From assembly GCF_019649015.1 (NCBI RefSeq), contig NZ_BLPI01000001.1:3591001-3655000 (forward strand): a stretch of DNA of 64,000 nucleotides, given 5' to 3'. The DNA comes from Agarivorans litoreus. GTDB lineage: Bacteria; Pseudomonadota; Gammaproteobacteria; Enterobacterales; Celerinatantimonadaceae. Under the pieces are notes generated by a model, which did not search any database, had not been told where the DNA came from, and worked only from the letters and a program-made list of their open reading frames with translations. A program made the translations under genes and the position numbers. Below are positions 15,168-24,213 of this stretch, piece after piece. Numbering within the stretch: position 1 is the stretch's first letter; every line of letters begins with the position of its first letter.

Positions 15168-17117
15168 ATGCCTCAAGATTTATCTGCTCAGTTAAAACAA
15201 CATTTTGGATTTGACGGTTTTCGTCAAGGGCAAGCACCGGTGGTGGAGCGCTTATTGGCTCAGCGTTCTTGTTTAGCGATTTTCCCCACAGGGTCGGGTA
15301 AATCGTTATGTTATCAATTTACCGCCTTGCAACTGCCACATCTTACTTTGGTGGTGTCTCCTTTATTGGCATTGATTAAAGATCAACTGGCTTTTTTACA
15401 GGCTAAAGGCATTGCTGCAGCCAGTTTAGATTCCACCTTAACTGCTGAGCAAAGTAAGCAGGTAATGAGTGAGGTGCGCAGCGGTAAAACTAAAATATTA
15501 ATGGTCTCGGTTGAGCGTTTTAAGAACGAGCGTTTTCGTCAGTTTATTGAATCGGTAGCTGTGTCTATGTTGGTGGTAGACGAGGCGCACTGTATCTCTG
15601 AGTGGGGGCATAATTTTCGCCCCGACTACTTAAAGCTGCCGCAATATCGCCAAGAACTTAACATTCCTTTAGTGCTGTTATTAACCGCCACGGCCACTAA
15701 AAAAGTAAAACTCGATATGGCCGCGCGCTTTGCTATAGCAGAAGAAGACATTGTGCAAACAGGCTTTTATCGAAACAATTTAGATCTTAGTGTGCAAGCC
15801 TGCAGTAGCAACGATAAGCAGCAACAGCTATTAGCATTTATTCGTCAACAAACGGGTGCTGGCATCGTTTACGTTACCTTGCAAAACAGCGCCGAACAGG
15901 TGGCAAGCTTTTTACAGCAGCAAGGTATAAATGCAGTTGCCTATCATGCCGGTTTTGCCAATGAGCAACGCCAGCAAACGCAAGATGATTTTATGGCGGG
16001 CAAAGTACAGGTGGTGGTGGCCACCATAGCTTTTGGTATGGGGGTAGATAAAAGCGACATTCGCTTTGTAGTGCATTTTGATTTGCCTAAATCTATCGAG
16101 AACTACAGCCAAGAAATTGGCCGAGCAGGGCGCGATGGTCAGCTTTCGCACTGTTTAACCTTGGCGAATTTAGACGGCTTAACCACGGTCGAGAACTTTG
16201 TATACGGCGATACGCCTGAGCAAAGTGGCATAGAAGCCTTGTTGGCAAACATTCAGGCTGAATCTCAAGGTGAGCAATGGGAAGTGCAAATCAACAGCCT
16301 GTCGAGCCTTACTAATATTCGCCAACTGCCACTAAAAACGCTATTGGTGCAATTAGAGATTCAAGGTCTTATTAAGCCCTTATATGCCTATTATGCTGAT
16401 TTTAAGTACAAGTTCTTAGTAGACAAAAGCGCGGTGCTGGCGCGCTTTTCTGGCGAACGCTTACAGTTTATTGAAGCGATTTTCTCCCATACTCAAATGA
16501 AAAAAATATGGGGAAGCCTTAACTTTGATGGCCTGCATCAGCAGTATCAAGCAGAGCGCTCCAGAGTAGTGGCTGCGCTAGAGTACTTGGCAGAGCAGGG
16601 CTTAATCGAGTTAGAAACCAAGAAGATTACCGAGGTATATCAAGTAAACGCAACGGGTTTGGCCGACCCTCAACTTGCCAGCCGTTTAAGCCAGTACTTC
16701 AACGATACGCAAACTAAAGAGATTAAACGGATTGCCCAATTGGTTCGTTTCTTTGAACTAGATTCTTGCTTAAGTTACCAACTAGCGCGTTACTTTGATG
16801 ACCACAACGCGCCCGCACAATGTGGCCATTGTAGTGTATGCCGCGGGCAAGTGGCTAAGTTGAGTTATTCTGCGCCGCTTAAGCTGCTAGACGATGCCCA
16901 AGTGTTTAATTACTTACAAGAGCTTAAACAACATTTAAATGCCAGCCAACAAGCGCTACTTAGCCCCATAATGGCCTGTCGATTTTTAACTGGGGTGACT
17001 AGTCCGTGGTCTACAAAGTTTAAACTTCGCCAGTTGGCAGGCTTTGCACAATGTGAAAAACAGCCTTACGCAAATACCTTGCAGCAAGTGGAACGGCTTT
17101 GGCCTCAGCTCGGCTAA
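15168..17117 (+). CDS. RecQ-family ATP-dependent DNA helicase
   Basis: 649 aa superfamily 2 helicase. Motif I TGSGKS at 41-46, motif Ia LVVSPLLALIKDQ, DEAH at 138-141, the RecQ aromatic-rich loop in SEWGHNFRPDY at 145-154, motif III LLTATAT, and motif VI QEIGRAGRDG. The zinc-binding part is present (CLSYQLARYFD, then CGHCSVC). I see no C-terminal HRDC domain. Sequence details and length differ from classic RecQ, so this is more likely a second RecQ paralogue than the housekeeping recQ. It starts 33 bases after the DUF3307 gene and may share its transcript. Confidence 0.92.
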   Translation: MPQDLSAQLKQHFGFDGFRQGQAPVVERLLAQRSCLAIFPTGSGKSLCYQFTALQLPHLTLVVSPLLALIKDQLAFLQAKGIAAASLDSTLTAEQSKQVMSEVRSGKTKILMVSVERFKNERFRQFIESVAVSMLVVDEAHCISEWGHNFRPDYLKLPQYRQELNIPLVLLLTATATKKVKLDMAARFAIAEEDIVQTGFYRNNLDLSVQACSSNDKQQQLLAFIRQQTGAGIVYVTLQNSAEQVASFLQQQGINAVAYHAGFANEQRQQTQDDFMAGKVQVVVATIAFGMGVDKSDIRFVVHFDLPKSIENYSQEIGRAGRDGQLSHCLTLANLDGLTTVENFVYGDTPEQSGIEALLANIQAESQGEQWEVQINSLSSLTNIRQLPLKTLLVQLEIQGLIKPLYAYYADFKYKFLVDKSAVLARFSGERLQFIEAIFSHTQMKKIWGSLNFDGLHQQYQAERSRVVAALEYLAEQGLIELETKKITEVYQVNATGLADPQLASRLSQYFNDTQTKEIKRIAQLVRFFELDSCLSYQLARYFDDHNAPAQCGHCSVCRGQVAKLSYSAPLKLLDDAQVFNYLQELKQHLNASQQALLSPIMACRFLTGVTSPWSTKFKLRQLAGFAQCEKQPYANTLQQVERLWPQLG

Positions 17118-17133
17118 ATTTGCGGCTTGTGAC

Positions 17134-17538
17134 TTAAATTTCTGCGTCGAATCGTGCTTGGCGTGCTTCTGCCATAGTGCAATCGGTTAGGGCGATTAGC
17201 TCTGCTAAGGTGGCATTGGGCTTATCTTTTAAGATCCGGCTTAAGCGTTGCGCTTTAGGCTCTAGTAGGTCTTGATAGTGGGCTAAGCCTTGTTCCAGCT
17301 TAGTGGTTAGATACCTGAAGTCCTCAGATTCTAGGTTTTTCAAGTCTTGTAATAAGCCGTTTAAGGCTGACAGTTCTCCCATTAGTTGCCAGTTTCTAGA
17401 ACGGCGAACCCGCTTTAGTTGGCAACCCGATTCAAGCGCTAATTGTTTAGCATGTTTGGTATTCTCTCCACCAATACGGTGAATCAATGAAGGCAGGGGA
17501 GTGATGATTTCTGAGTCTTTCATAGGCGAATTTTGCAT
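17134..17538 (-). CDS. Ribosome recycling factor-like small protein (RRF_GI type)
   Basis: 134 aa, cytoplasmic and basic. The N-terminal segment LPSLIHRIGG and the segment CQLKRVRRSRNWQLMG match a small protein family of Vibrio, Shewanella and relatives named ribosome recycling factor family (RRF_GI). Despite the name it is not the true RRF. The C-terminal 40 residues look like a degenerate helix-turn-helix (NATLAELIALTDCTMAEARQ). Function unknown. The start is uncertain because neither ATG (17538 or 17523) has a good ribosome site. Convergent with the helicase gene. Confidence 0.65.
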   Translation of the reverse strand: MQNSPMKDSEIITPLPSLIHRIGGENTKHAKQLALESGCQLKRVRRSRNWQLMGELSALNGLLQDLKNLESEDFRYLTTKLEQGLAHYQDLLEPKAQRLSRILKDKPNATLAELIALTDCTMAEARQARFDAEI

Positions 17539-17659
17539 TCAAACTAGCTTAAATACAATCGCCAAATGAGGGTAGATTTAATTGTATTTAATTAAGCTTG
17601 TGAGTGAGTAAATCTCGACCATACTGGTAGGGCAAGTTTGAATTAATAAGGGACTCAGT

Positions 17660-18040
17660 ATGGCAATTCGCAGACACGGCATTACAGTGGGCATTGAGCG
17701 AGTAGAAACCCGCTTATTGGTTTCGTTTAAAGCCTGCGGCACACTTACTCATCAAGATTATCAAACCATTACTCCCATCATTGAATCAGCCTTAGCTGAG
17801 GTTGAACATCCACAAATTCGTGCCTTTTTTGATGCTAGTGAGTTAGAAGGCTGGGAGCTAAGAGCTGCGTGGGATGATTTAAGGCTCGGTTTAAAGCATG
17901 GCCAAGACTTTGAGAAAGTGGCTATTTTAGGCCACCAACAATGGCTAGAGTGGGCCTCTAAAGTAGGCAATTGGTTTATTGCTGGCGAAGTGCAAGTATT
18001 TGAAGATGAGCAAAGCGCCTTGGCTTGGTTAGAAGATTAA
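17660..18040 (+). CDS. SpoIIAA-like (STAS-fold) protein
   Basis: 126 aa, soluble. It matches the SpoIIAA-like family (formerly DUF3478): KACGTLTHQDYQTITPII near the start, FFDASELEGWELRAAWDDL in the middle, then KVAILGHQQWLEWASKVGNW and a final FEDEQSALAWL. Members are small single-domain STAS-fold proteins of unclear role. Ribosome site AAGGGACTCAGT precedes the ATG. Its stop overlaps the end of azlD on the opposite strand by four bases. Confidence 0.88.
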   Translation: MAIRRHGITVGIERVETRLLVSFKACGTLTHQDYQTITPIIESALAEVEHPQIRAFFDASELEGWELRAAWDDLRLGLKHGQDFEKVAILGHQQWLEWASKVGNWFIAGEVQVFEDEQSALAWLED

Positions 18041-18339
18041 TGAATCAAAAAGAATACTGCCATGCTCACCACCGTAGTAATTAGCGCGTTATGGGTGAAG
18101 TAGGCTAATAGCGCAGCTAGCACGGCGGCGAGCAGATAGGGATTGTCTAAGGATAATGCCAATTGTTGATCGCGAATAAATACAATCGGAGCAAATATGG
18201 CCGTTAGCACTGCAGGGGCTGAGTAGCTTAAAAACTGCAACGTTGTCTTGTTCAACCTAAGCGGAATTTTTGGCTCTAAGAACAGGTAACGGCTGGCAAA
18301 CACAATTGCGGCCATGGCGAAAATAGTCAACCAAATCAT
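18037..18339 (-). CDS. azlD: Branched-chain amino-acid exporter small subunit (AzlD family)
   Basis: 100 aa with about four hydrophobic segments and the AzlD landmarks SRYLFL near residue 16, LSYSAPAVLTAIFAP in the middle and the TTVVSMAVFFL ending. Start placed at ATG 18339, which overlaps the azlC stop as ATGA and has GGAG seven bases upstream; an in-frame GTG at 18357 is less likely. Works with AzlC as a two-subunit inner-membrane exporter. Confidence 0.88.
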   Translation of the reverse strand: MIWLTIFAMAAIVFASRYLFLEPKIPLRLNKTTLQFLSYSAPAVLTAIFAPIVFIRDQQLALSLDNPYLLAAVLAALLAYFTHNALITTVVSMAVFFLIH

Positions 18340-19058
18340 TGTTGTTCTCCGCGCCACTTAGCGTAAGCTGTGGCTAAACCCATAGCTAGTAAGGCTGAGA
18401 TGAGCAGGCCGCCAGGCACTGCATAAAGTTCACACGCTACCGAACTTACTAAAGCGATAAGCACACACAGTAAGCCCGAGCCATGTTTTATGTTTGGCAC
18501 TACAATGGCAATAAAAGTAGCTGCGATGGCAAAGTCTAGCCCCCAGCTGTCTAGGTTTTCGATATTTGCGCCAGCCACAATGCCCACCGCAGAAGCGATA
18601 TTCCAACCAAGATAAAAACTTAAACCGCCCCCTAATGCGTACCAGCGATCAAAGCGTTCAGCTTTGTCTTGATTGGCAATGGCAAACAATTCATCGGTAA
18701 GCAAATAACCCAGTAACAGACGCCACTTTAGCGGTAAGCCGCTAACTTTGGGGCGCATAGCCATGCTGTACAGAAAGTGGCGCGAAGTAATTAGCATGGT
18801 GGTAACCAGCATGCTTAACAGGCCAGCTCCTAGCTTAAACATGCCAGTAGCTACCAATTGGGCTGAACCCGCAAATAAAATGGCCGACATAGCTTGGCTT
18901 TGTAAAGGGCTAAGGCCCGCCTCCATTGCATAAGAGCCTGCTAATATTCCCCAAGGCACCACGGCTATGGTGAGCGGCAATACCGCTAAGGTGCCTTTGG
19001 CAAATGCGGTGAGTTTATTAGACCAAGTTAGATGGTTTATATAGTCTGTACTGTTCAC
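18336..19058 (-). CDS. azlC: Branched-chain amino-acid exporter large subunit (AzlC family)
   Basis: 240 aa, about seven to eight hydrophobic segments. AzlC landmarks: PLTIAVVPWGILAGSYAMEAGLS after the first span, FAGSAQLVATGMF, and the SRHFLYSMAM segment near residue 92. It begins with GTG behind AAGGA. Lies 33 bases downstream of an AraC regulator on the same strand and shares ATGA with azlD. By family, exports branched-chain amino acids or analogues; the exact substrate here is inferred only. Confidence 0.9.
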   Translation of the reverse strand: MNSTDYINHLTWSNKLTAFAKGTLAVLPLTIAVVPWGILAGSYAMEAGLSPLQSQAMSAILFAGSAQLVATGMFKLGAGLLSMLVTTMLITSRHFLYSMAMRPKVSGLPLKWRLLLGYLLTDELFAIANQDKAERFDRWYALGGGLSFYLGWNIASAVGIVAGANIENLDSWGLDFAIAATFIAIVVPNIKHGSGLLCVLIALVSSVACELYAVPGGLLISALLAMGLATAYAKWRGEQQ

Positions 19059-19091
19059 AATTTTCCTTGAGAGGGTAAAAGGCAGGCTTAG

Positions 19092-19916
19092 CTAAGCTGC
19101 AAGTTCCTTGGCATAACGGCCAGGAGATACACCCAAAGCGCGTTTAAAGTGGCGGCTAAAATGGCTTTGATCATGAAAGCCACAATCTAAGGCGACATCC
19201 AATTGCTTGTTACCTTGGCGCAACAGTTGTTTGGCTAAGCGTAATCTCGCTTGAATTTGGTAAGCATGTGGCGGAAGACCGTAGCGCTTTACAAACTGCT
19301 TCACTAAATAACAAGGGCTTAAATTGACCAAATTAGCCAGTTCGCTAAGCGAGACATTGGCTTGTGGTTGCTCATCCAAAAACTGCTTCACTAAACTAAG
19401 GTGATTGCGCTCATTAAAGGCAGAAGTGGTTGTTGGTCGAGTTTTAGCGTGCCGAGTCATTAACAAACTCAAGCTCGCGTAAACCATACTCTCACGTTGT
19501 AAACGATTGTTAGAGTTAGCCAGTAATGCAAGGGTAGCGCGTAAAGAGCCAGCAACCACCGAGTCTTGCACCACTGCTTGGTTAAAATAAGGCGCGCCTT
19601 GTTGCTTAATGCCTAGAGCTTGGCTGAGTTGTTCAAATTGTTCAGGAGTGGGGTACATGGCCTGATAGGACCAGCCTCCTTCCGAGGCCGAGCAGCCAGT
19701 ATGTACTTCATCGGCGTTCACTAAAATAATACTGTCTTGCGGGGCTATATGGTTGCCACCGGTGCGGTAAAACTGTTGCGCGCCACTTTCAATCACACCA
19801 ATGGTGTAGCCTTCGTGACTATGTCGCGAAAAGTTTTGCCGTTGATAGCGGGCGTTTAGTATTTCTATACCGCCTAACTCGTCGGCAAGCTGATAACGTG
19901 CTTGTTCTTTTGTCAT
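19092..19916 (-). CDS. AraC-family regulator of the azlCD genes
   Basis: 274 aa. N-terminal cupin-like AraC ligand domain (HSHEGYTIGVIESGAQQFY, then SIILVNADEVHTG), C-terminal two-helix-turn-helix domain from about 175 (VSLSELANLVNLSPCYLVKQF; then DVALDCGFHDQSHFSRHFKR). It ends GVSPGRYAK, typical of the class. First gene in the run AraC-AzlC-AzlD; control of the exporter is likely from the arrangement. Confidence 0.9.
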   Translation of the reverse strand: MTKEQARYQLADELGGIEILNARYQRQNFSRHSHEGYTIGVIESGAQQFYRTGGNHIAPQDSIILVNADEVHTGCSASEGGWSYQAMYPTPEQFEQLSQALGIKQQGAPYFNQAVVQDSVVAGSLRATLALLANSNNRLQRESMVYASLSLLMTRHAKTRPTTTSAFNERNHLSLVKQFLDEQPQANVSLSELANLVNLSPCYLVKQFVKRYGLPPHAYQIQARLRLAKQLLRQGNKQLDVALDCGFHDQSHFSRHFKRALGVSPGRYAKELAA

Positions 19917-19943
19917 TGGCTTGCCTCCTTACTGGCCGGAAGA

Positions 19944-20105
19944 ATACCAATCGTACCAAGTAACTGATCATTCTAACTGGTTAAAATGCTCGATAACTGC
20001 GTTAGAATTTTTGATTGTAGAATAACTACTTATCGAAAAATCCTGCCTTATTCTCGAGCATTTTTCCTGCGCTATTTCTGATCACTTACTTAGTGTGATT
20101 GGTAT
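19944..20105. repeat. MITE-like element B with ATACCAATC ends
   Basis: Begins ATACCAATC and ends GATTGGTAT (perfect 9-base ends), and the pairing continues inward through AAGTAAcTGATCA (19956 region) against TGATCAcTTACTT (20079 region). Inside, AAAATGCTCGA (near 19982) pairs with TCGAGCATTTT (near 20063). The whole 162 bases can therefore fold as one long hairpin. No reading frame inside; non-autonomous. Only this copy in the window. Confidence 0.7.
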
Positions 20106-20204
20106 AAGCTGTCATCATAGCGCAGATTTAGCAGAAGGTTTTGTACAAAATTGTTCGCTTTGGGCTTAATGTGCTGAGTATATATCTACAACGTGCGAAG
20201 TTAT

Positions 20205-20297
20205 CAACTAAGCACCGCTATCTCGCCGGAAACATCAAGCTAGATTAAGTACTGGCTTGCAGAGTTATCGTCATTTCCTTATCCGCAGTTCAGGTTA
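20205..20297 (+). repeat. MITE-like element A, 3' half copy
   Basis: Bases 20205-20297 match the right half of the complete element at 28031-28228, from AACTAAGC to the terminal CAGTTCAGGTTA, with scattered differences. The left half is missing. The terminal repeat reads TTATCCgcAGTTCAGGTTA, slightly decayed. Confidence 0.75.
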
Positions 20298-20409
20298 AAT
20301 TAATTTCAACTACTGAAACCCTACTGACAGGTAGGTGTCAGTAGCAGGGGATTATAGTTATCTCACTGGCTGGCCATGGGGGCTAGCCGGTAACAGCAAG
20401 GAGATAGTT

Positions 20410-20793
20410 ATGTTAGCAGTTGCACCTTTAGTATGGGCAGAGATCGCCGTTGCCAATATGGACCGCGCGTTAGCTTTTTACGCCGAGCACTTTGATCTAA
20501 CCTTTCGCCGCGAGAATATGGGCGATATGGATATGGCCATTTTAGAAACCGAAGATCCAGAGGCTGCTAGTTTTGGTTTATGTCAGCATGAAATGATGAA
20601 GCCAAGCATGGATGGCAGCACCGTTTATCTGCATTTAAGCGAAAAACTTAGCCCATTGGTGGATAAAATTACTCAATCAGGCGTGCAAATCCTAATGCCT
20701 GTTACTGCCATTCAAGATGGCGAGCATGGTTACTTCGCCTTATTTGTGGATAGTGAAGGTAATAAAATAGGTCTGTGGTCTAAGTTCCAGTAA
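20410..20793 (+). CDS. VOC (glyoxalase/bleomycin resistance/dioxygenase) superfamily protein
   Basis: 127 aa from ATG 20410, chosen because AAGGAGATAGTT precedes it. Single VOC domain: WAEIAVANMDRALAFYAEHFDLTF at the start, MAILETEDPEA in the middle, and GYFALFVDSEGNKIGLW at the end, the usual metal-site-bearing strand with a glutamate. The reaction cannot be told. It is followed 87 bases later on the same strand by a YafY-type regulator, which may control it. Confidence 0.88.
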   Translation: MLAVAPLVWAEIAVANMDRALAFYAEHFDLTFRRENMGDMDMAILETEDPEAASFGLCQHEMMKPSMDGSTVYLHLSEKLSPLVDKITQSGVQILMPVTAIQDGEHGYFALFVDSEGNKIGLWSKFQ

Positions 20794-20880
20794 TATCGAC
20801 GTGGTTATGCAAGCAAATTTAGCTAGCTCAGCCTTTAAAGCTGGGCTAGTGTTTGCTCTGCACTTTGGCAGGGATGATTT

Positions 20881-21561
20881 ATGAGACGAGCAGACAGGCT
20901 TTTTCAGATAGTACAAATTCTGCGGATGCGGCGACTCACCACTGCCCAAGATTTAGCCGAGCGTTTAGAAGTGTCAACTCGCACCATCTACCGTGACGTA
21001 CAAGATCTTTGTTTAAGTGGCATTCCCATTGAAGGAGAAGCTGGCGTAGGCTATTTGTTGCGCCAAGAAGTTAGCGTGCCACCGCTAATGTTTAATGAAG
21101 CGGAGCTAGAGGCCATTCAAATTGGCATGCGTATGGTGCAAACCTGGGCAGGCAAAGAACTGTCTTCGGCTGCCAAGCAAGCCATGATTAAAGTAGAAGC
21201 GGTATTGCCACAACGACTACAAGCCTATCAATCTTTAATGTTTGCCCCCGATTTTTATATCGACAGCGACCAATTCAAATATTTAGATCCCTTGCGTATT
21301 GCTTCGCAACAGCGTGAATACCTAGAGATTTGCTACCAAGATGCCAAAGCAGACTGCACCAAACGAGAAATTCGCCCACTGGCCATTTATTTTTGGCGAG
21401 GCACCTGGACCTTGTTAGCGTGGTGCGAATTACGTGACGATTTTCGCAGCTTTCGGGTCGACCGAATAACCGAATTGCACCACAAAGAACGGGTGTTTAG
21501 CCACAGCCCCGGAAAAGAGCTTGATGACTTTGTAGAGAAAATGGAGCAAGAAGGGCACTAG
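20881..21561 (+). CDS. YafY-type transcriptional regulator (HTH-11 plus WYL)
   Basis: 226 aa. DeoR/HTH-11 winged helix at 1-60 (RADRLFQIVQILRMRRLTTA, then LEVSTRTIYRDVQDL), a middle segment, and a WYL domain at about 130-215 (LEICYQDAKADCTKREIRPL, then WTLLAWCELRDDFRSFRVDRI). The WYL triad is replaced here by a variant, as often in YafY proteins. WYL domains bind nucleic acid or nucleotide-like ligands in some members; the ligand here is unknown. Ends with a strong terminator. Confidence 0.9.
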   Translation: MRRADRLFQIVQILRMRRLTTAQDLAERLEVSTRTIYRDVQDLCLSGIPIEGEAGVGYLLRQEVSVPPLMFNEAELEAIQIGMRMVQTWAGKELSSAAKQAMIKVEAVLPQRLQAYQSLMFAPDFYIDSDQFKYLDPLRIASQQREYLEICYQDAKADCTKREIRPLAIYFWRGTWTLLAWCELRDDFRSFRVDRITELHHKERVFSHSPGKELDDFVEKMEQEGH

Positions 21562-21563
21562 GC

Positions 21564-21597
21564 AAAAAGCTTGGCCAGTGGAGCCAAGCTTTTTATA
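21564..21597 (+). terminator. Intrinsic terminator, YafY gene
   Basis: AAAAAGCTTGGC (21564-21575) pairs perfectly with GCCAAGCTTTTT (21583-21594) around a seven-base loop. The A and T runs on both sides let it work in both directions, serving the convergent SYLF gene too. Confidence 0.9.
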
Positions 21598-21622
21598 ATT
21601 TGTGTTAGCGAAGTGCTTAAAT

Positions 21623-22192
21623 CTAGCTTTGGTTTAAATCTTTATCTTTCCAAAACTTAGTGCCTTTTACGGTCGCTTCTAACGATAAGCCAGCTTCGGT
21701 CATTTGATAGATAGTTACATCTCCAATAGCACCTTCACTTTCTGCAGAGCCACCTTTATCGCCAGCTTTAGCAGATGCGTCAGCCTGCGCGCCAAACAAC
21801 CAGCCAGAATCTACAAACTTGTCGTAAGCTTCTCGGGTGTTAAAAATCATCAATGCGCGGAAGTCTTTTACGCCAGCGCCAAAACCAACCCCTGCTTCAC
21901 CCATATTCATATAAGTGCGTTTGCCGCTTTGGTTGTCGATGGCAACACCATGGCCGCCGCCAGCAGAGATAACAAATAAGTTGATACCGGCATTGCTAAA
22001 TACTGCGTAACCTACTGCGCCGTTGATTTTGCCGGCAATGTCGCTATTTTCTTTCTTAAAGTCTACCAAGGTTTCTTGAACCATTTGGTCTGATTCGGCA
22101 CGTTCTTCTGCTGCGCTTTTACTAAATGCAGGCATGCTGATAGTCATGTTTAAAAGTGCGATGGCGAAAATAGCTTTAAGTGATTTTGTCAT
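21623..22192 (-). CDS. SYLF (YSC84-like) lipid-binding domain protein, exported
   Basis: 189 aa from ATG 22192; an in-frame ATG at 22228 gives an extra 12 residues that do not look like a signal peptide. Signal peptide at 1-24 (LKAIFAIALLNMTISMPAFS). The rest is a SYLF/Ysc84 domain: AVGYAVFSNAGINLFVISAG, then GVAIDNQSGKRTYMNMGEAG and GFGAGVKDFRALMIFN. Such proteins bind phosphoinositides in eukaryotes; the bacterial periplasmic versions are poorly known. Monocistronic. Confidence 0.9.
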   Translation of the reverse strand: MTKSLKAIFAIALLNMTISMPAFSKSAAEERAESDQMVQETLVDFKKENSDIAGKINGAVGYAVFSNAGINLFVISAGGGHGVAIDNQSGKRTYMNMGEAGVGFGAGVKDFRALMIFNTREAYDKFVDSGWLFGAQADASAKAGDKGGSAESEGAIGDVTIYQMTEAGLSLEATVKGTKFWKDKDLNQS

Positions 22193-22358
22193 TATTGATC
22201 CTAAATATGTGCTGGGTATAGCCAGCAAAAATTAACAATCTGAAATACAACTCGGCCTTTCAACTTGCTGCTATTTTAATCAAACCATGGGGGTAAATTG
22301 ACATTTTGCGAACAACTGCAAAAATAGTGACTATGGTTCTTATGGAAGTGGCGGCGAG

Positions 22359-23354
22359 ATGCAGGAATATCAATTTCAGTTACCAGCCTTAAAGTGGGTT
22401 GTAGACATCATGGAGCAGCAAGGTATAGACAGGCATCGACTGTTAGCCGCTGCAGATATCTCGCCGAGTTTATTGCGTCAAACCAGCGGCTTAATTAGTC
22501 AGCTTAAAGTGGCAAAGTTAATGACAGCTGCAGACCGCGCTAGTCAACAGCCTTTGGCCAGCGCACGTTGTGGCTTGTCGATGCCTTTGCGTAAGCAAGG
22601 AGTATTAGCCATTGCGGTTCAAAGCATGCCTAATCTAGAAGCGATGATCCAAATGTTGAAGGCATTCTTGAATGCTCAGTCGAGCGGAACTGACTTAGAT
22701 TTGGTGAAGGAAGGGGACTTAGTTCGAGCCGAATTTAGTTTACGTTTTGCTGATCAACTGAACTGTGACTCTATGCATAGGGCGATGCTGTGTAACTTAT
22801 TTAAAACTTTCCAAACACTATTTGGAGAGTCATGGCGAGCGACCGAAGTGTGGTTAATGCATAGTTTTAGTCACACTAAAGCGCTATCCCAGCTTCTTAA
22901 TTGCCCGGTAAAAGACAATAAAGCTATTAATGCTATTGTGTTTGAACAGCGTTGGGCCCACGTTACTGGCGCGCAAGTTTACCCTGCAGAAGCACTGCGT
23001 AAACAAAGTAGCGAAACCTTACAGCGGCTTGAAGACTTGGATGATCTTATTTATCAGATTTTGCCGCCATTAATCTACGATGGAAATACCAGTATTGAGC
23101 ATGTAGCGGAGTTATTTGGAGTGCATGTTCGGGTGTTGCAAAAGCGCTTAAAAGCCAAAGGTACTAGCTACTCAAGCTTGTTAGAAGACGCCAGAAAAAC
23201 CATGGCAGTGGACTTTTTAGTTGATAGTCAGCTATCAATTGCAGATATCTCGCTGCAATTGGGCTTTAAAGAACCGGCCATTTTTATCCGCAGCTTCAAA
23301 AAGTGGTTCAAGCAAACGCCACTGCAATGGCGTAAATCGGCGAAAGGCTATTAA
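22359..23354 (+). CDS. AraC-family regulator with Arabinose_bd-type N-terminus
   Basis: 331 aa. Residues 1-200 are the long ligand-binding domain seen in OruR/ArgR-like AraC proteins (ARCGLSMPLRKQGVLAIAV, then FSLRFADQLNCDS). The C-terminal 100 residues hold two helix-turn-helix units: SIEHVAELFGVHVRVLQKRLKAKG and LSIADISLQLGFKEPAIFIR, ending FKQTPLQWR. Neighbours are not obviously its targets: a SYLF gene divergent and a Sel1 protein gene 200 bases downstream. Confidence 0.9.
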   Translation: MQEYQFQLPALKWVVDIMEQQGIDRHRLLAAADISPSLLRQTSGLISQLKVAKLMTAADRASQQPLASARCGLSMPLRKQGVLAIAVQSMPNLEAMIQMLKAFLNAQSSGTDLDLVKEGDLVRAEFSLRFADQLNCDSMHRAMLCNLFKTFQTLFGESWRATEVWLMHSFSHTKALSQLLNCPVKDNKAINAIVFEQRWAHVTGAQVYPAEALRKQSSETLQRLEDLDDLIYQILPPLIYDGNTSIEHVAELFGVHVRVLQKRLKAKGTSYSSLLEDARKTMAVDFLVDSQLSIADISLQLGFKEPAIFIRSFKKWFKQTPLQWRKSAKGY

Positions 23355-23556
23355 TAAATCTGTTTTCTTTATTATTGTTTTTCATAATTACTGTTTTGGT
23401 GATTCAATTTGGTGATTATTGCTTCATTGTGGTGTGATTAAGAATTTAGATTCTGTCATTACTTTGAAATATATGGTTTTTATATTTGGCACGCAAAATG
23501 CGACACAGATCACAAGGGAGTGAATTTAACTCCTAAGTTGTCGTAACCAGCCAAGG

Positions 23557-24213
23557 ATGAAAATCATGAAAAAATTACTTATTTGGTGTGTGGCCGGGTT
23601 AAGTCTAGCTTTGAGTAATAGCTTTGTGGCTTCTGCAAAGCCAAACGCTACTAATGAAGATCAGCGTTTAAGTGCTTGGTGCACCCAGCTTAAAAAACAG
23701 CAGAGTTGTTATAACTTACACCAGCAGTTAGCGGAGCAAGGCAGGCCAGAGTCGGCTTATTGGATAGGTAAAGCTAGTGCAAGAGGCATGTTTGAAGCAG
23801 CCGATTTAACTAAGGCGCTTGGTTATTACCAAGTAGCCAGCCAAGAAATGCACCCAGCAGCCAGCCGTGAGCTAGGTTTGCTCTACTACCACGGAATAAG
23901 TGGTGAGCGAGATTTCGCAAAAGCGCAACGCTTATTTGAACAAGCTATCGAGCAGGGTAACCCACAAGCTATTTGGGCACTGGCCCGCATGTACCATTAC
24001 GGTCGTGGAGTTGAGCAAAATTATAACAAAGCCTTTGAACTGTTTAGTTTGGCCGCTGATAAAGGCTCTAAACCTGCTGCTAGTACGTTGGCTTACTACT
24101 ATAAAGTAGGCTTGGCCACCGAGCCTAACCCGCGCTTAGCCAGTTATTGGCGCAACAAAGCTAATGATAAAAAGTTAGTGACCTGGAATCGCAGCATTCC
24201 TGATTATCGCTAG
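23557..24213 (+). CDS. Secreted Sel1-repeat protein
   Basis: 218 aa with a signal peptide cut near residue 27 (WCVAGLSLALSNSFVASA). Four Sel1-like repeats follow (residues about 60-190), with the usual A.Y..G.A.ARG, ARELGLLYYHG, AIWALARMYHYGRGVEQNY and AASTLAYYYKVG units. Sel1 repeats are helical scaffolds for protein contacts. No catalytic motif. A second ATG at 23566 (MKKLL) is closer in form to a normal signal peptide start. Confidence 0.88.
   Translation: MKIMKKLLIWCVAGLSLALSNSFVASAKPNATNEDQRLSAWCTQLKKQQSCYNLHQQLAEQGRPESAYWIGKASARGMFEAADLTKALGYYQVASQEMHPAASRELGLLYYHGISGERDFAKAQRLFEQAIEQGNPQAIWALARMYHYGRGVEQNYNKAFELFSLAADKGSKPAASTLAYYYKVGLATEPNPRLASYWRNKANDKKLVTWNRSIPDYR

Larger units (their letters stand above)
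19917..20409. other. Intergenic region holding two repeat elements
   Basis: No gene. From left to right it holds the AraC upstream end, a 162-base terminal-inverted-repeat element (19944-20105), about 100 AT-rich bases, and the 3' half of a second MITE-like family (20205-20297). The remaining 110 bases contain the promoter and ribosome site of the VOC gene. Confidence 0.6.
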
